A stretch of DNA of 64,000 nucleotides from Streptomyces cyaneogriseus subsp. noncyanogenus. Lineage in GTDB: Bacteria > Actinomycetota > Actinomycetes > Streptomycetales > Streptomycetaceae. Made by a program: the position numbers and the translations under genes. Below, in pieces: positions 39,211 through 47,805 of this stretch. The notes below the pieces were generated by a model that saw only the letters and a program-made list of their open reading frames with translations, had not been told where the DNA came from and did no database searches. Numbering within the stretch: the stretch's first letter is position 1; each line of letters begins with the position of its first letter. The stretch spans positions 2,046,001 through 2,110,000 of the forward strand of contig NZ_CP010849.1 of the NCBI RefSeq assembly GCF_000931445.1, in the 5' to 3' direction.

Positions 39211-39397
39211 GCACGCGCCGACGCGGGCACGCGCGGGTGACGGCCCGGGAGGATCCAGGGATCCGCCGGGGCGCACGCGCGGGCGTCCGGACGGCGGACC
39301 GCCTCGTAAAGCGGCCCCGGGCCGCGACCGGTTCGCGGGGTCCGGCCCGGCCCCCGGTCAGGGGTACGCGGGCGCCGGCCCGGCCCCGGGTCAGGGC
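39211..39397. other. Convergent spacer with a short direct repeat
   Basis: The 187 bp between the MBL gene and aroQ hold no gene. A 22-bp GC-rich unit (CCGGCCCGGCCCC, then a few bases and GTCAGGG) is repeated 35 bp apart near 39340-39396. No convincing terminator stem was found. Confidence 0.4.
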
Positions 39398-39871
39398 TCA
39401 CGCCTCGGCCCGTGCCGCCCCCGCCAGCGCCGCGACGCGCTCCACGCCGAAGACGTAGCCCTGCACCCCGCACCCGGCGATGACTCCGTCGGCGCGCAGC
39501 GAGACGTAGGAGTGGTGCCGGAACGACTCGCGCTGGTGGATGTTGGAGATGTGGACCTCCACCACCGGCAGACCGTCGCAGGTGTTGAGCGCATCCAGGA
39601 TCGCGACGGAGGTGTGCGAGTAGGCGGCCGGGTTGATCACGATCCCGCAGTGGTTCAGCCGCGCCTCGTGGATCCAGTCGACCAGCTCCCCCTCGTGGTT
39701 GGACTGGCGGAAGTCCACCGTGCCGCCGTGGGCGGCCGCCGCCTCGGCGCACATCGCCTCGACGTCGGCGAGGGTGTCGGACCCGTAGATCTCCGGCTGC
39801 CGCTGGCCGAGCAGGTTCAGATTGGGGCCGTTGAGAATCATGATCGGGGCGTTGGCCAGGGTGCGGGGCAC
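39398..39871 (-). CDS. aroQ: 3-dehydroquinate dehydratase, type II
   Basis: Dehydrates 3-dehydroquinate to 3-dehydroshikimate in the shikimate or quinate pathway. The 157-residue length is normal for the dodecameric type II enzyme. [18 protein letters not shown] carries the catalytic Arg and the loop Tyr, [33 protein letters not shown], and [18 protein letters not shown] with the catalytic His. The GTG start has a perfect GGAGGAA ribosome site. No other aro gene is nearby. Confidence 0.95.
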   Translation of the reverse strand: MPRTLANAPIMILNGPNLNLLGQRQPEIYGSDTLADVEAMCAEAAAAHGGTVDFRQSNHEGELVDWIHEARLNHCGIVINPAAYSHTSVAILDALNTCDGLPVVEVHISNIHQRESFRHHSYVSLRADGVIAGCGVQGYVFGVERVAALAGAARAEA

Positions 39872-39975
39872 GGTTCCTCCGGTCCGTTCGAGGGGCGGGC
39901 GGCGCGTCGGGCCGCCGCTGCTCGACCCGGTTTATCACGGTGCCCCGGCGGGGCGGCCGGCCGTACCCTCCCGTC

Positions 39976-41022
39976 ATGACGACGCCCTCGTACCCTCCCA
40001 AGCCCTCGCCCGGCGACCGCGTCGCGGTGGTCTCGCCCTCGGCCGGCCTGCCGGGGCTCTTCCCGCTGCCGTACGAACTGGGCCTGGAGCGGCTGCGGGA
40101 CGTCTTCGGGCTGGAGCCGGTCGAGTACCCGGCCACCCGGAAGATCGGTTCGACCCCGCGGGAGCGGGCGGAGGACCTCCACGCCGCCTTCGCGGACCCG
40201 GACATCAAGGCCGTGATCGCCTCCATCGGCGGGGACGACCAGATCACGGTGCTGCCGCTGCTGGACCGCGCGCTGATACGCGCCAACCCCAAGCCGTTCT
40301 TCGGCTGGAGCGACAACACCAATCTGCTCGCCTTCCTGCACCGCACGGGCATCGTCGCCTACCACGGCGGGTCCGTGATGTGCGAGCTGGGCCGCCCCGG
40401 CGCCATGCACCCGCAGACCGAGGAATCCCTGCGGGCGGCGCTGTTCACCTCGGGACCGTACGAACTGCGGCCGGCCGCGCGCTGGCGCGATGTGGACCTC
40501 GACTGGGCCGACCCCGCGACCTTCGGCGCGGAGCCGGCCACCCGGCCCGGGACCGGGTGGACCTGGGTCGGCGCCGACCGGGTGGTGGAGGGCCGCGGCT
40601 GGGGCGGCTGCCTGGAGATCCTCGGCTGGCTGCTCATGGCCGACCGGGAGATCCCGCGGGATCCGGCGGAGTTCGACGGCGGCGTGCTCTTCCTGGAGAC
40701 GTCGGAGGAGATGCCGAGCGCCACCGAGGTATTCCGCACCTTGCGGAACATGGGCGAGCGCGGCCTGCTCCGGCGTTTCGCGGCCCTGCTGATGGCCCGG
40801 CCCAAGACATGGTCCTTCGAGCGCCCCCACACCCCCGAGGAGAGCGCCCGCCACGCGGCGGAGCAGCGTGAGGCCGTGCTGGCGGCCATGCGGGCCTACG
40901 CCCCCGGCACCACGATCGTCTTCGACGTGGACTTCGGGCACACCGATCCGCAGGTCGTCCTCCCCTACGGGGGCTTCATCCGCGTGGACGGACCCGCCCG
41001 GCGCATCACCGTCACGTACTGA
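39976..41022 (+). CDS. S66 family peptidase (LD-carboxypeptidase/MccF-like)
   Basis: A 348-residue serine peptidase of family S66. The fold start is DRVAVVSPSAGLPG. The nucleophile is the Ser of FFGWSDNTNLLAFL (residues about 112-125), followed by an EILGWLLMADREIP helix, the Glu of VLFLETSEEMPS, and the His of DFGHTDPQVVLPYGG. The GWSDN motif places it nearer the MccF (microcin C self-immunity) branch than the peptidoglycan LD-carboxypeptidases, so it may cleave acyl-sulfamoyl adenylate or other amide-linked compounds. TACCCT lies 6 nt before the ATG and no ribosome site is seen, so it may be leaderless. Confidence 0.88.
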   Translation: MTTPSYPPKPSPGDRVAVVSPSAGLPGLFPLPYELGLERLRDVFGLEPVEYPATRKIGSTPRERAEDLHAAFADPDIKAVIASIGGDDQITVLPLLDRALIRANPKPFFGWSDNTNLLAFLHRTGIVAYHGGSVMCELGRPGAMHPQTEESLRAALFTSGPYELRPAARWRDVDLDWADPATFGAEPATRPGTGWTWVGADRVVEGRGWGGCLEILGWLLMADREIPRDPAEFDGGVLFLETSEEMPSATEVFRTLRNMGERGLLRRFAALLMARPKTWSFERPHTPEESARHAAEQREAVLAAMRAYAPGTTIVFDVDFGHTDPQVVLPYGGFIRVDGPARRITVTY

Positions 41023-41091
41023 CCCGGATGCCCCTCGCGCCACCCCCGTGCGCCCCCGTAACCGGCGGTCACCGTGGGTAGTGGTGGCGGC

Positions 41092-42396
41092 GTGAACGAT
41101 GTACGTGCCGTGAGGACACCCTCCATGCTGCGGCTGGCCGCAGCGTCGCTCGCCGGGACGGCGATCGAGTTCTACGACTTCTTCGTCTACGGGACCGCGG
41201 CGGCGCTGGTGCTGGGGCCGCTGTTCTTCCCGGCGTTCTCGCCGCTGGCGGGGACGCTGGCGGCCTTCGCGACGTTCGGGGTGGGCTTCGTGGCCCGGCC
41301 GCTGGGGTCGGTGCTGTTCGGGCACATCGGGGACCGGCACGGGCGGCGGCCGGTCCTCGTCGCCTCGCTGCTGCTGACCGGGGCCTCGACGGTCGCGGTC
41401 GGCTGTGTGCCGACGTACGGCGCGATCGGCGTGGCCGCTCCCGTGCTCCTGGTGCTGCTGCGGTTCCTCCAGGGGCTGGGGCTCGGCGGGGAATGGGGCG
41501 GGGCCGTGCTGCTGACCGCCGAACACGCTCCCCCCGAACGGCGCGCGCTGTGGTCGAGCTTCCCGCAGATCGGGCCCGCGGTCGGCTTTCTGCTCGCCAA
41601 CGGGGTGATGCTGGCGCTGTCGGCGACGCTGTCCGACGCGCAGTTCGCCCAGTGGGGATGGCGGGTGCCGTTCTGGATGGCGGGCGGACTGGCCGTGGCC
41701 GGGCTGTGGCTGCGGTCGTCGCTCACCGAGAGTCCCCGCTTCCTGGAGATCGACGACCACGCGCGCGTGCCGCTCGCGGAGGTGGTGCGCGATCACTGGC
41801 GCCTCGTCCTGCTGACGGCGGGCGCGCTCTCGGTCGGTTACGCGATCTTCTACGCCGTGACCACCTGGTCCCTGGCGTACGCGACGGAGCGGCTGGGGGT
41901 GAGCCGCAGTGTCATGCTGACCTGCATCATGGCCGCGGTGCTGGTCAAGGGCGCCGTCACCCCGCTGGCGGCACTGCTCGCGGACCGTTACGGCCGGCGG
42001 CCGCTGTGCCTGGCCGGGTGCACGGCCGCGGTCCTGTGGATGTTCCCGATGGTCGCGCTGCTGGCGACCGGCGCTCCGCTGCCGATGTTCGTGGGTTTCC
42101 TGGGCGCGATGCTCGCGTTCATCACGATGTTCGCGGTGATCGCCGCCTATCTCCCGGAGCTGTACGAGCCCCGGGTGCGCTGCACGGGCGCCGCCGTCGG
42201 CTACAACCTCGGCGGTGTCCTCGGGGGCGCGCTCACCCCGATCGTGGCGACGGCCCTCGCCGAGCAGGGCGGGCGGGTGCCCTGGGGGGTGGCGGCGTAT
42301 CTGACCGTGCTCGCCCTGCTGAGCCTCGGGTGTTTCGCGCTGCTGCCCGAGACGCGTCCGGCGCCGGTCGCGGTGGAGCGGCCCGCCACCGGCTGA
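41092..42396 (+). CDS. MFS transporter, metabolite:H+ symporter (MHS) type
   Basis: A 434-residue protein with 12 membrane helices. The MHS marks are clear: LAGTAIEFYDFFVYGTAAALVLGPLFFP in helix 1, the loop GHIGDRHGRRPVLVASL, and RFLQGLGLGGEWGGAVLLTAEHAPPERR. Family members take up shikimate, alpha-ketoglutarate, proline/betaine and similar compounds. With aroQ 1.2 kb away, a shikimate or quinate-like substrate is possible but not shown. GTG 41092 is used; the frame starts six codons upstream at 41074. It converges with the antiporter gene, 17 bp apart. Confidence 0.88.
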   Translation: MNDVRAVRTPSMLRLAAASLAGTAIEFYDFFVYGTAAALVLGPLFFPAFSPLAGTLAAFATFGVGFVARPLGSVLFGHIGDRHGRRPVLVASLLLTGASTVAVGCVPTYGAIGVAAPVLLVLLRFLQGLGLGGEWGGAVLLTAEHAPPERRALWSSFPQIGPAVGFLLANGVMLALSATLSDAQFAQWGWRVPFWMAGGLAVAGLWLRSSLTESPRFLEIDDHARVPLAEVVRDHWRLVLLTAGALSVGYAIFYAVTTWSLAYATERLGVSRSVMLTCIMAAVLVKGAVTPLAALLADRYGRRPLCLAGCTAAVLWMFPMVALLATGAPLPMFVGFLGAMLAFITMFAVIAAYLPELYEPRVRCTGAAVGYNLGGVLGGALTPIVATALAEQGGRVPWGVAAYLTVLALLSLGCFALLPETRPAPVAVERPATG

Positions 42397-42413
42397 CGAT
42401 CGGGTCCGCCCGG

Positions 42414-43514
42414 CTAGGGGTTGATCGCGAGTTCCAGGTAGGCGGCGAACAGCACCAGATGGACCCCACCCTGCAACGGCGTGGCGCGGCCCGGCACGAC
42501 CGTCAGCAAGGCGACGACCACGGTGAGGGCGAGCAGCACCATGTGCACGGATCCCAGACCGAGGACGAGCGGTCCCGGCAGCCACACCGATGCCAGGGCG
42601 ACCGCGGGGATGGTCAGGCCGATGCTGGCCATCGAGGACCCGAGCGCGAGATTCAGGCTGGTCTGCACCCGGTCGCGGCGCGCGGAGCGCAACGCGGCGA
42701 TGGTCTCGGGCAGCAGCACCAGCAACGCGATGATCACCCCGACGACGGCGTGGTGCAGCCCGGCGGCCTCCACCCCTTCCTCGATGGTGGGCGACACCCC
42801 TTTGGCCAGGCCGACCACGCCGATCAGGGCGAGCCCCAGCAGTCCCAGACTGATCAGGGCGGTACGGGAGGAGGGCGCGTCCGCGTGATCCTCCGCCGTG
42901 ATGGCGCGGCCCTGCCGGGTGACGGGCAGGAAGTAGTCGCGGTGCCGGACGGTCAGGGTGGCGATGAACAGGCCGTACAGGACGAGCGAGGAGAGCGCCG
43001 CGAAGGTCAGCTGCACCGTGGAGAACTCCGGGCCCGGCCTGCTCGTGGTGAACGTCGGCAGTACCAGGCTGAGTGTGGCGAGGGTCGCGACGGTCGCGAG
43101 GGCGGCACCGGTGCCTTCCGGGTTGAAGACGGCCGTGCGGTGCCGCAGGGAGGCGGCCAGCAGGCTGAGCCCGACGACGCCGTTGCATGTGATCATCACG
43201 GCCGCGAAGACGGTGTCCCGGGCCAGGGTGGAACTCTTGTCCCCGCCGTCCACCATCAGGGTGACGATCAGCGCCACCTCGATGATCGTGACGGCGACGG
43301 CGAGGACGAGGGACCCGAAGGGCTCGCCGACCCGGTGCGCCACCACCTCGGCGTGGTGGACGGCGGCCAGGACCGCTCCGGCGAGGACGAGCGTCACCAG
43401 CGCGACGACGGCGCCGGGCAGGTCACGTCCCCAGGTGAGGACCAGCAGGACGACCGCGGCCACCGGCACGGCGGTCGTCCACCGGGCCATGAGCGCCCTG
43501 GGCCGAGTGATCAT
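42414..43514 (-). CDS. cax: Calcium/proton antiporter (Cax/ChaA type)
   Basis: Exports Ca2+ (or Na+) in exchange for protons. The 366-residue protein has about 11 helices in two halves. Each half has the CaCA-family acidic repeat: VAHRVGEPFGSLVLAVAVTIIEVALIVTLMV (first, with the E of TIIEVAL) and LLVLLPETIAALRSARRDRVQTSLNLALGSS (second, with PETIAAL). ATG 43514 is taken as the start; the longer open frame runs through terminator hairpins and is not coding. It is followed on the chromosome by terC and terD-type genes, which are also metal- or calcium-linked. Confidence 0.88.
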   Translation of the reverse strand: MITRPRALMARWTTAVPVAAVVLLVLTWGRDLPGAVVALVTLVLAGAVLAAVHHAEVVAHRVGEPFGSLVLAVAVTIIEVALIVTLMVDGGDKSSTLARDTVFAAVMITCNGVVGLSLLAASLRHRTAVFNPEGTGAALATVATLATLSLVLPTFTTSRPGPEFSTVQLTFAALSSLVLYGLFIATLTVRHRDYFLPVTRQGRAITAEDHADAPSSRTALISLGLLGLALIGVVGLAKGVSPTIEEGVEAAGLHHAVVGVIIALLVLLPETIAALRSARRDRVQTSLNLALGSSMASIGLTIPAVALASVWLPGPLVLGLGSVHMVLLALTVVVALLTVVPGRATPLQGGVHLVLFAAYLELAINP

Positions 43515-43573
43515 GCGGCGATCGTCGCAGAGGTGGACGGCTTTCGCATCCCGGTCACCCGGAGCCCGCCCCG

Positions 43574-43604
43574 GGTCTCCCGCCGCCCGCAGCGCGGTGG
43601 GAGA
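43574..43604 (-). terminator. Second hairpin after terC
   Basis: GTCTCCCGCCGC (43574-43585) and GCGGTGGGAGAC (43593-43604) pair over 12 bp with one mismatch. It lies between the terC stop and the cax start. Confidence 0.6.
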
Positions 43605-43650
43605 CCCCGCGCCTTCGCCGGGCGGGCGCGGGGCCGGCCCCGGGGCGGCT

Positions 43651-43688
43651 GCCCGCGTACGGGCGGCACGGGCCACCCGTACGCGGGC
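43651..43688 (-). terminator. Main hairpin after terC
   Basis: GCCCGCGTACGGG (43651-43663) and CCCGTACGCGGGC (43676-43688) form a perfect 13-bp stem with a 12-nt loop, about 70 nt past the terC stop. Confidence 0.75.
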
Positions 43689-43756
43689 ACCGGGGGGGCG
43701 GCCGGCGGTACGCCGCTCGTCCCTCCCGGTGCCGGGGGTTCGCTCGTCTGCGGCCG

Positions 43757-44746
43757 TCAGGCCCCGACGCTGTCCTTCTCCGCGTCGTCGTCCTGCCGGC
43801 CTTCCGCCTCGGCGGCGGCCTGCTTCCGGGTCGCCATCAGGCTGGTGATGGTGGTGACGACCAGGACCGCGCAGATCACGCCCAGCGAGACCGGGATGCT
43901 GATCTCCGGAACGTGGACCCCCGACTCGTGCAGGGCGTGCAGCACCAGCTTCACGCCGATGAAGCCGAGGATGATCGACAGTCCGTAGGAGAGGTGGACC
44001 AGCTTCTTCAGCAGGCCGCCGATGAGGAAGTAGAGCTGGCGCAGACCCATCAGGGCGAACGCGTTGGCCGTGAAGACGATGTACGGGTCCTGCGTCAGGC
44101 CGAAGATCGCCGGGATCGAGTCCAGCGCGAAGAGCACGTCGGTGGTGCCGATCGCGAGCATCACGACCAGCATCGGGGTCATGACCCGCTTGCCGTTCTG
44201 CTGGATCCACAGCTTGGTGCCGTGGTAGCGGTCGGCGACACCGAAGCGGCGCTCGGCCGCCTTGAGCAGCTTGTTCTCCTCGTACTCCTCGTCCTGCTCG
44301 TCGGCCCGGGCCTCCTGGATCAGCTTCCAGGCCGTCCAGATGAGGAAGGCGCCGAAGAGGTAGAACACCCAGGAGAAGCTGGCGATGATGGCGGCACCGG
44401 CCGCGATGAAGATCGCCCGCAGGACCAGGGCTATGAGGACGCCGACGAGCAGCACCCGCTGCTGGTACTGCGAGGGCACGGCGAACTTCGCCATGATCAG
44501 GACGAAGACGAAGAGGTTGTCGACGCTCAGCGACTTCTCGGTGATGAAGCCGGCGAAGAACTCACCGGCGGGCTGGCCGCCGCCGAAGACGAGCAGACCG
44601 AGCCCGAAAACACAGGCCAGCGCGATCCAGACGCCCGTCCAGATACCCGCTTCCTTGATCGATACATCGTGCGGCTTGCGCCCGATGAAGAAGTCGACCG
44701 CGATCAGGGCGGCGAGGCCCACGATGGTCAGGACCCACAGGGTCAT
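43757..44746 (-). CDS. terC: TerC family integral membrane protein
   Basis: A 329-residue protein of the TerC/Alx family, now linked to metal (especially Mn2+) export and metallation of secreted enzymes. Nine or so helices are visible. Conserved acidic membrane motifs are EKSLSVDNLFVFVLIM (residues about 70-85) and IGTTDVLFALDSIPAIFGLTQDPYIVFTANAFALMGLRQLYFL, with the charged loop RADEQDEEYEENK between the halves. ATG 44746 is chosen since GTGGAAG lies 6 nt upstream; GTG 44758 is an alternative. The 5' leader has the features of a Mn2+ riboswitch, which supports the metal-export role. Confidence 0.92.
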   Translation of the reverse strand: MTLWVLTIVGLAALIAVDFFIGRKPHDVSIKEAGIWTGVWIALACVFGLGLLVFGGGQPAGEFFAGFITEKSLSVDNLFVFVLIMAKFAVPSQYQQRVLLVGVLIALVLRAIFIAAGAAIIASFSWVFYLFGAFLIWTAWKLIQEARADEQDEEYEENKLLKAAERRFGVADRYHGTKLWIQQNGKRVMTPMLVVMLAIGTTDVLFALDSIPAIFGLTQDPYIVFTANAFALMGLRQLYFLIGGLLKKLVHLSYGLSIILGFIGVKLVLHALHESGVHVPEISIPVSLGVICAVLVVTTITSLMATRKQAAAEAEGRQDDDAEKDSVGA

Positions 44747-44762
44747 GGAAACTTCCACTGCG

Positions 44763-44810
44763 CCTCCGGCAGTACGTAACGGCAGATGTCAGCGTCGTCG
44801 CTGCCGGAGG
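44763..44810 (-). promoter_or_regulatory. Expression-platform hairpin in the terC leader
   Basis: CCTCCGGCAG (44763-44772) and CTGCCGGAGG (44801-44810) are perfect 10-bp arms directly 5' of the ribosome site GTGGAAG (44758-44752). CTCCGG sequences also occur in the riboswitch closing stem, so alternative pairing is possible. Confidence 0.55.
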
Positions 44811-44849
44811 TCTCTTCCACCCCGGGCGCCCGGCGCGCGTGATGCGCTC

Positions 44850-44932
44850 CGGAGCCCACGGCCGACGCCCCGGGATCTGGCCTGATCCGTATTGACGGGT
44901 ACGCCGCAGCAGACAGGGAGTACTCCCCTCCG
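44850..44932 (-). ncRNA. Probable yybP-ykoY (Mn2+) riboswitch upstream of terC
   Basis: Read on the minus strand: closing stem CGGAG (44932-44928) with CTCCG (44854-44850); immediately after the 5' strand is GGGGAGTA (44928-44921), the hallmark loop-1 sequence of yybP-ykoY RNAs. Then come a GC-rich arm, ACCCGTCAATACGG, and GATC...GATCCCGGGGC. This class senses Mn2+ and commonly controls TerC/Alx-family genes. A promoter ends just upstream. I judged this by eye; a covariance-model search is needed to confirm it. Confidence 0.6.
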
Positions 44933-44940
44933 TACGAACG

Positions 44941-44970
44941 ACAGTACCCCAATCACCAAGGAAGAGTAAA
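44941..44970 (-). promoter_or_regulatory. Promoter of the terC leader
   Basis: On the minus strand TTTACT (44970-44965), 18 nt, TACTGT (44946-44941). The expected start point (about 44934) falls at the 5' edge of the riboswitch stem. Confidence 0.55.
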
Positions 44971-45038
44971 GAGCTGGGCAAAGGAAAGACCAAAACCCCT
45001 GGTCGCAGATGCTTTGCGACTACTTGACGCAGGGCCGA

Positions 45039-47084
45039 TCAGGGGCGGCCCGTGCGGCGGGCCGTGGCGACCCGGGCGAGCACCGTCCGCAGCACCTGGC
45101 TGCCGGGCGGCACCAGCGGCGGCTCGTACGTCCACGCGTGCCCGACCCAGGGGTCCGCGAGGTGGTCGTCGGCCACCGGGGTCAGCCGCAGCAGGCAGCG
45201 CCAGAGCGGGTCGAGCAGCGGCCCGTACCTGGCGGCCTCCTCGCGGTCGGCGACCAGCATCAGGTGGACGCCGACGGCCGGTCCCTCGTCCGCGAGGTAG
45301 CGGAGCTGGTTCACCGCCCGGTCGTCGAAGCCGTGCGGGAAGTCGTTGACGATCAGCAGCCGCTGGGAGGTGTCGAAGCCCCGCGGCAGGGAGTCGGCGG
45401 CGCCACCGCGGACCGCCATCTGGACCAGGTCGACACGCTGGGTGAGCCGGGCCAGCACCTCCGCCGCTCCCCCGGCTCCGCGGGCGGGCGGATCCGCCGG
45501 TATCCCGGCCCGCACCAGCGGCTCCAGCGCCTGCGCGCCGGAGCCGGCCGGGTCGACGATGTGCACGGTGAACTCGCCCGCCGGGTGCGCGGCGAGCAGC
45601 CGGGCCGCGTGCGCGACGGCGCTCTCCAGCGCGCGGCGCCGCACCTCATGGGCGTCGGCGAAGTCGCCGTCGAGACCCGCTGAGGCCCCGCTGTCGATCC
45701 ACAGACCGCGCTCCAGCGGCAGCCGGACCAGCATGGGGATGCGCAGCCGGCCGGCCTCGGGCAGGTGGAGGTCGCCCAGGCGCACGGCCATGGGCATCTC
45801 CCCCGGCACCCGGTAGTCGTGCCAGACGGGGCTGTCCCAGCGCGCGAACGCCGGCGGCAGCGCGGGCTCGACGACTTCCGCCTCGGCGGTGAGCTGGGCG
45901 AGGTCCCGGTCGAGAGCCTCCCGGGCCCGGTCGACGAGCTGGGCGTGCCGGACGCGGGCCGCCTCCCGGGCGGCGTCGCCCTGCCCGCTGATGCGGCTGC
46001 GCGGGTCGGCCAGGATCCGGTCGAGCTCCTTCTCCCTGCGCGAGGCGGCGAAGTCGACGGCGCTGCGGTAGGCGGCGGTGGTGCGGGCCAGGTCTTCGAA
46101 CATGCCCCACACCTGGTTGTAGAGCCGCTCTTCCATGGACCAGCCGGCGGCGTCGCCCGCGACGGGGCGGGCGGGCTGCCCGGGGACGGCCGGGGGCGCG
46201 GCCGACGGGGGCGGTGGAGGAGCCGCGGTGCGGCGGCCGGGGTGGCTGTAGCCGACCGGGCCCCCGGCGGGCGGGGACGCCGGGGTGACGGCGGTGGGGC
46301 CCGCCGCCCCGGCCGCACCCGGGTGGGACGGCGGCGCGGGCTGTCCCGGTGTGCCGGGTGGCGGGGCGCCGTGCGTGGTGTGCGGGGCGTGGGGAGGGAC
46401 GGCCGGTACCTGCCCGGGGGCGCTGCGGGGCGTGGCCGCGCCGTGCTCCGGGCCGAGCGCGGGTGCGGTGGCCTGCCGGGAGAGGTCGCCGTCCGCCGGG
46501 CGCGACGGCGGGGCGGGGGCGGTGCGGCCCGGTTCCCCGGCCACCGCTTCGGCGATGCCGGCGGCGAGGCGGTGGGCCTGGGGCAGGCCCTGGTCGGTGA
46601 GGAGCTCGGCGAGGCCGCCCGCGTAGCCCTGGCCGACGGCGCGCACCTTCCAGGCGCCCCGGCGACGGTAGAGCTCCAGGGCGACGACGGCGGCCTCGGT
46701 GTCGAGGCCGGTGACGGTGTAGGCGGCGATCCCGGTGCCGTCGGCGGCGGTGACGGCGACGAAGGGGGCGGCGACGGCGCCGAAGCGGGCGGGGCCCGAG
46801 CCGTCGCCGGCGGGCAGGGCGAGCAGCACGCTCACGCGGTGCACGGTGTCCGGCACGGCGTCCAGGTCGACCGTGAGGCGGTGGTCGGCGTCCGCCCGCC
46901 GGGGGACTTCCAGGCCCGGCAGGACGGGCGTGCCCGGGTGGGCCACCCAGGTGTCGCCGTGGACCTTCCCGTCGGCGTCGCCGAGGGTGGCGGCGGCCAC
47001 CACCGGTGTGCCGGCCGAGATCCGGATGTGCAGACGGGCCTGGTCAAGCGGGTGGTTCTGTCCCCGCACCAGCTCGGCCGTCAT
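45039..47084 (-). CDS. TerD-domain protein fused to an FtsK/SpoIIIE-like C-terminal region
   Basis: A 681-residue multidomain protein. Residues 1-175 are a TerD-like beta-sandwich (MTAELVRGQNHPLDQ, LDAVPDTVHRVSVLLALPAGDGSG, VVALELYRRRGAWKVRAVGQGYAGGL). Residues about 180-320 are a Pro/Ala-rich linker. Residues about 320-410 are predicted coiled coil (ARTTAAYRSAVDFAASRREKELDRIL and later LVDRAREALDRDLAQLTAEAEVV). The end (410-681) resembles the N-terminal half of HerA/FtsK-like ATPase domains: MAVRLGDLHLP, RLPLERGLWIDSG where Walker A would sit, then TVHIVDPAG and RLLIVNDFPHGFD. No GKT/S is present, so it is unlikely to hydrolyse ATP by itself. It follows terD, 85 nt apart. Confidence 0.8.
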   Translation of the reverse strand: MTAELVRGQNHPLDQARLHIRISAGTPVVAAATLGDADGKVHGDTWVAHPGTPVLPGLEVPRRADADHRLTVDLDAVPDTVHRVSVLLALPAGDGSGPARFGAVAAPFVAVTAADGTGIAAYTVTGLDTEAAVVALELYRRRGAWKVRAVGQGYAGGLAELLTDQGLPQAHRLAAGIAEAVAGEPGRTAPAPPSRPADGDLSRQATAPALGPEHGAATPRSAPGQVPAVPPHAPHTTHGAPPPGTPGQPAPPSHPGAAGAAGPTAVTPASPPAGGPVGYSHPGRRTAAPPPPPSAAPPAVPGQPARPVAGDAAGWSMEERLYNQVWGMFEDLARTTAAYRSAVDFAASRREKELDRILADPRSRISGQGDAAREAARVRHAQLVDRAREALDRDLAQLTAEAEVVEPALPPAFARWDSPVWHDYRVPGEMPMAVRLGDLHLPEAGRLRIPMLVRLPLERGLWIDSGASAGLDGDFADAHEVRRRALESAVAHAARLLAAHPAGEFTVHIVDPAGSGAQALEPLVRAGIPADPPARGAGGAAEVLARLTQRVDLVQMAVRGGAADSLPRGFDTSQRLLIVNDFPHGFDDRAVNQLRYLADEGPAVGVHLMLVADREEAARYGPLLDPLWRCLLRLTPVADDHLADPWVGHAWTYEPPLVPPGSQVLRTVLARVATARRTGRP

Positions 47085-47169
47085 CGCCCTTCTCCCCCCG
47101 TGTCCGCTGGTGGTGTGCCGTGCGCCGCCCGCCCCTCCGTGCCCGCCGCGGGGCGGGCACGGGCCGGGG

Positions 47170-47748
47170 TCAGAGCACGGGCAGGATCGCCGGCATGAGG
47201 TCCTGGAAGGTGCGGCCGTTGGCCGGGGAGCCGAGGGCGGTCATCGTCCAGCCCGTGCCCGTGCGGTGCACCTTCGCCATGATCTGGGCGGTGCAGGCAC
47301 CGCCGCCGGCCAGGGTGTAGCGGGCGAGCTCCTGGCCGTTGGTCTCGTCGACCAGGCGGCAGAACGCGTTCTGCACCTCCTGGAAGGTCTGGCCGGTGAA
47401 GGAGTTGACGGTGAAGACGATCTGGTCGACGTGGACCGGGACGCGCTGGAGGTCGACGAGGATCGCCTCGTCGTCGCCGCCCTGCCCCACACCGCCGACG
47501 AGGTTGTCCCCGGTGTGGCGCACCGAGCCGTCGTCGCTCACCAGATGCCGGAAGAACACGACGTCGACGGGCTGCTTGTCCGCGAACAGGACCGCCGAGG
47601 CGTCGAGGTCGACCTCCCGGGTGCGGGAACCGAACAGGCCGCGCCGGGGGGCCGCCTGCCAGCCGAGACCCATGCGCACCGAGGTCAGGCCGGCCCCGTC
47701 GTTCTTCTGCAGGCTGATGGCCTGACCCTTGGTCATGTTGACGGTCAC
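47170..47748 (-). CDS. terD: TerD-family tellurium/stress protein
   Basis: A 192-residue cytosolic Ca2+-binding protein of the tellurite-resistance/chemical-stress family. Start TVNMTKGQAISLQKNDG is typical. The calcium sites are in VDLDASAVLFA and the repeated motif HTGDNLVGGVGQGGDDEAILVDL. The end ANGRTFQDLMPAILPVL is family-like. The GTG start follows GAGGGGAA by 6 nt. It leads a two-gene unit with the TerD-FtsK-like protein. The promoter carries a near-perfect DNA-damage-type motif, and uvrB lies next upstream. Confidence 0.93.
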   Translation of the reverse strand: MTVNMTKGQAISLQKNDGAGLTSVRMGLGWQAAPRRGLFGSRTREVDLDASAVLFADKQPVDVVFFRHLVSDDGSVRHTGDNLVGGVGQGGDDEAILVDLQRVPVHVDQIVFTVNSFTGQTFQEVQNAFCRLVDETNGQELARYTLAGGGACTAQIMAKVHRTGTGWTMTALGSPANGRTFQDLMPAILPVL

Positions 47749-47805
47749 GCGCTGATTCCCCTCTCGGACAGTCCCCTGTCGCCGCGGTGCCCGCGGTTGC
47801 CGAGA

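Noticed and set aside
39838..43188. 1116-codon minus-strand open frame across aroQ upstream, the S66 peptidase, the MHS transporter and cax
   Set aside because: It spans several real genes in other frames and its translation is Arg/Gln/His-rich with no domain.
42414..44210. Long version of the antiporter gene (598 codons)
   Set aside because: The extra N-terminal part runs through two terminator hairpins and into terC in another frame; the antiporter fold starts at 43514.
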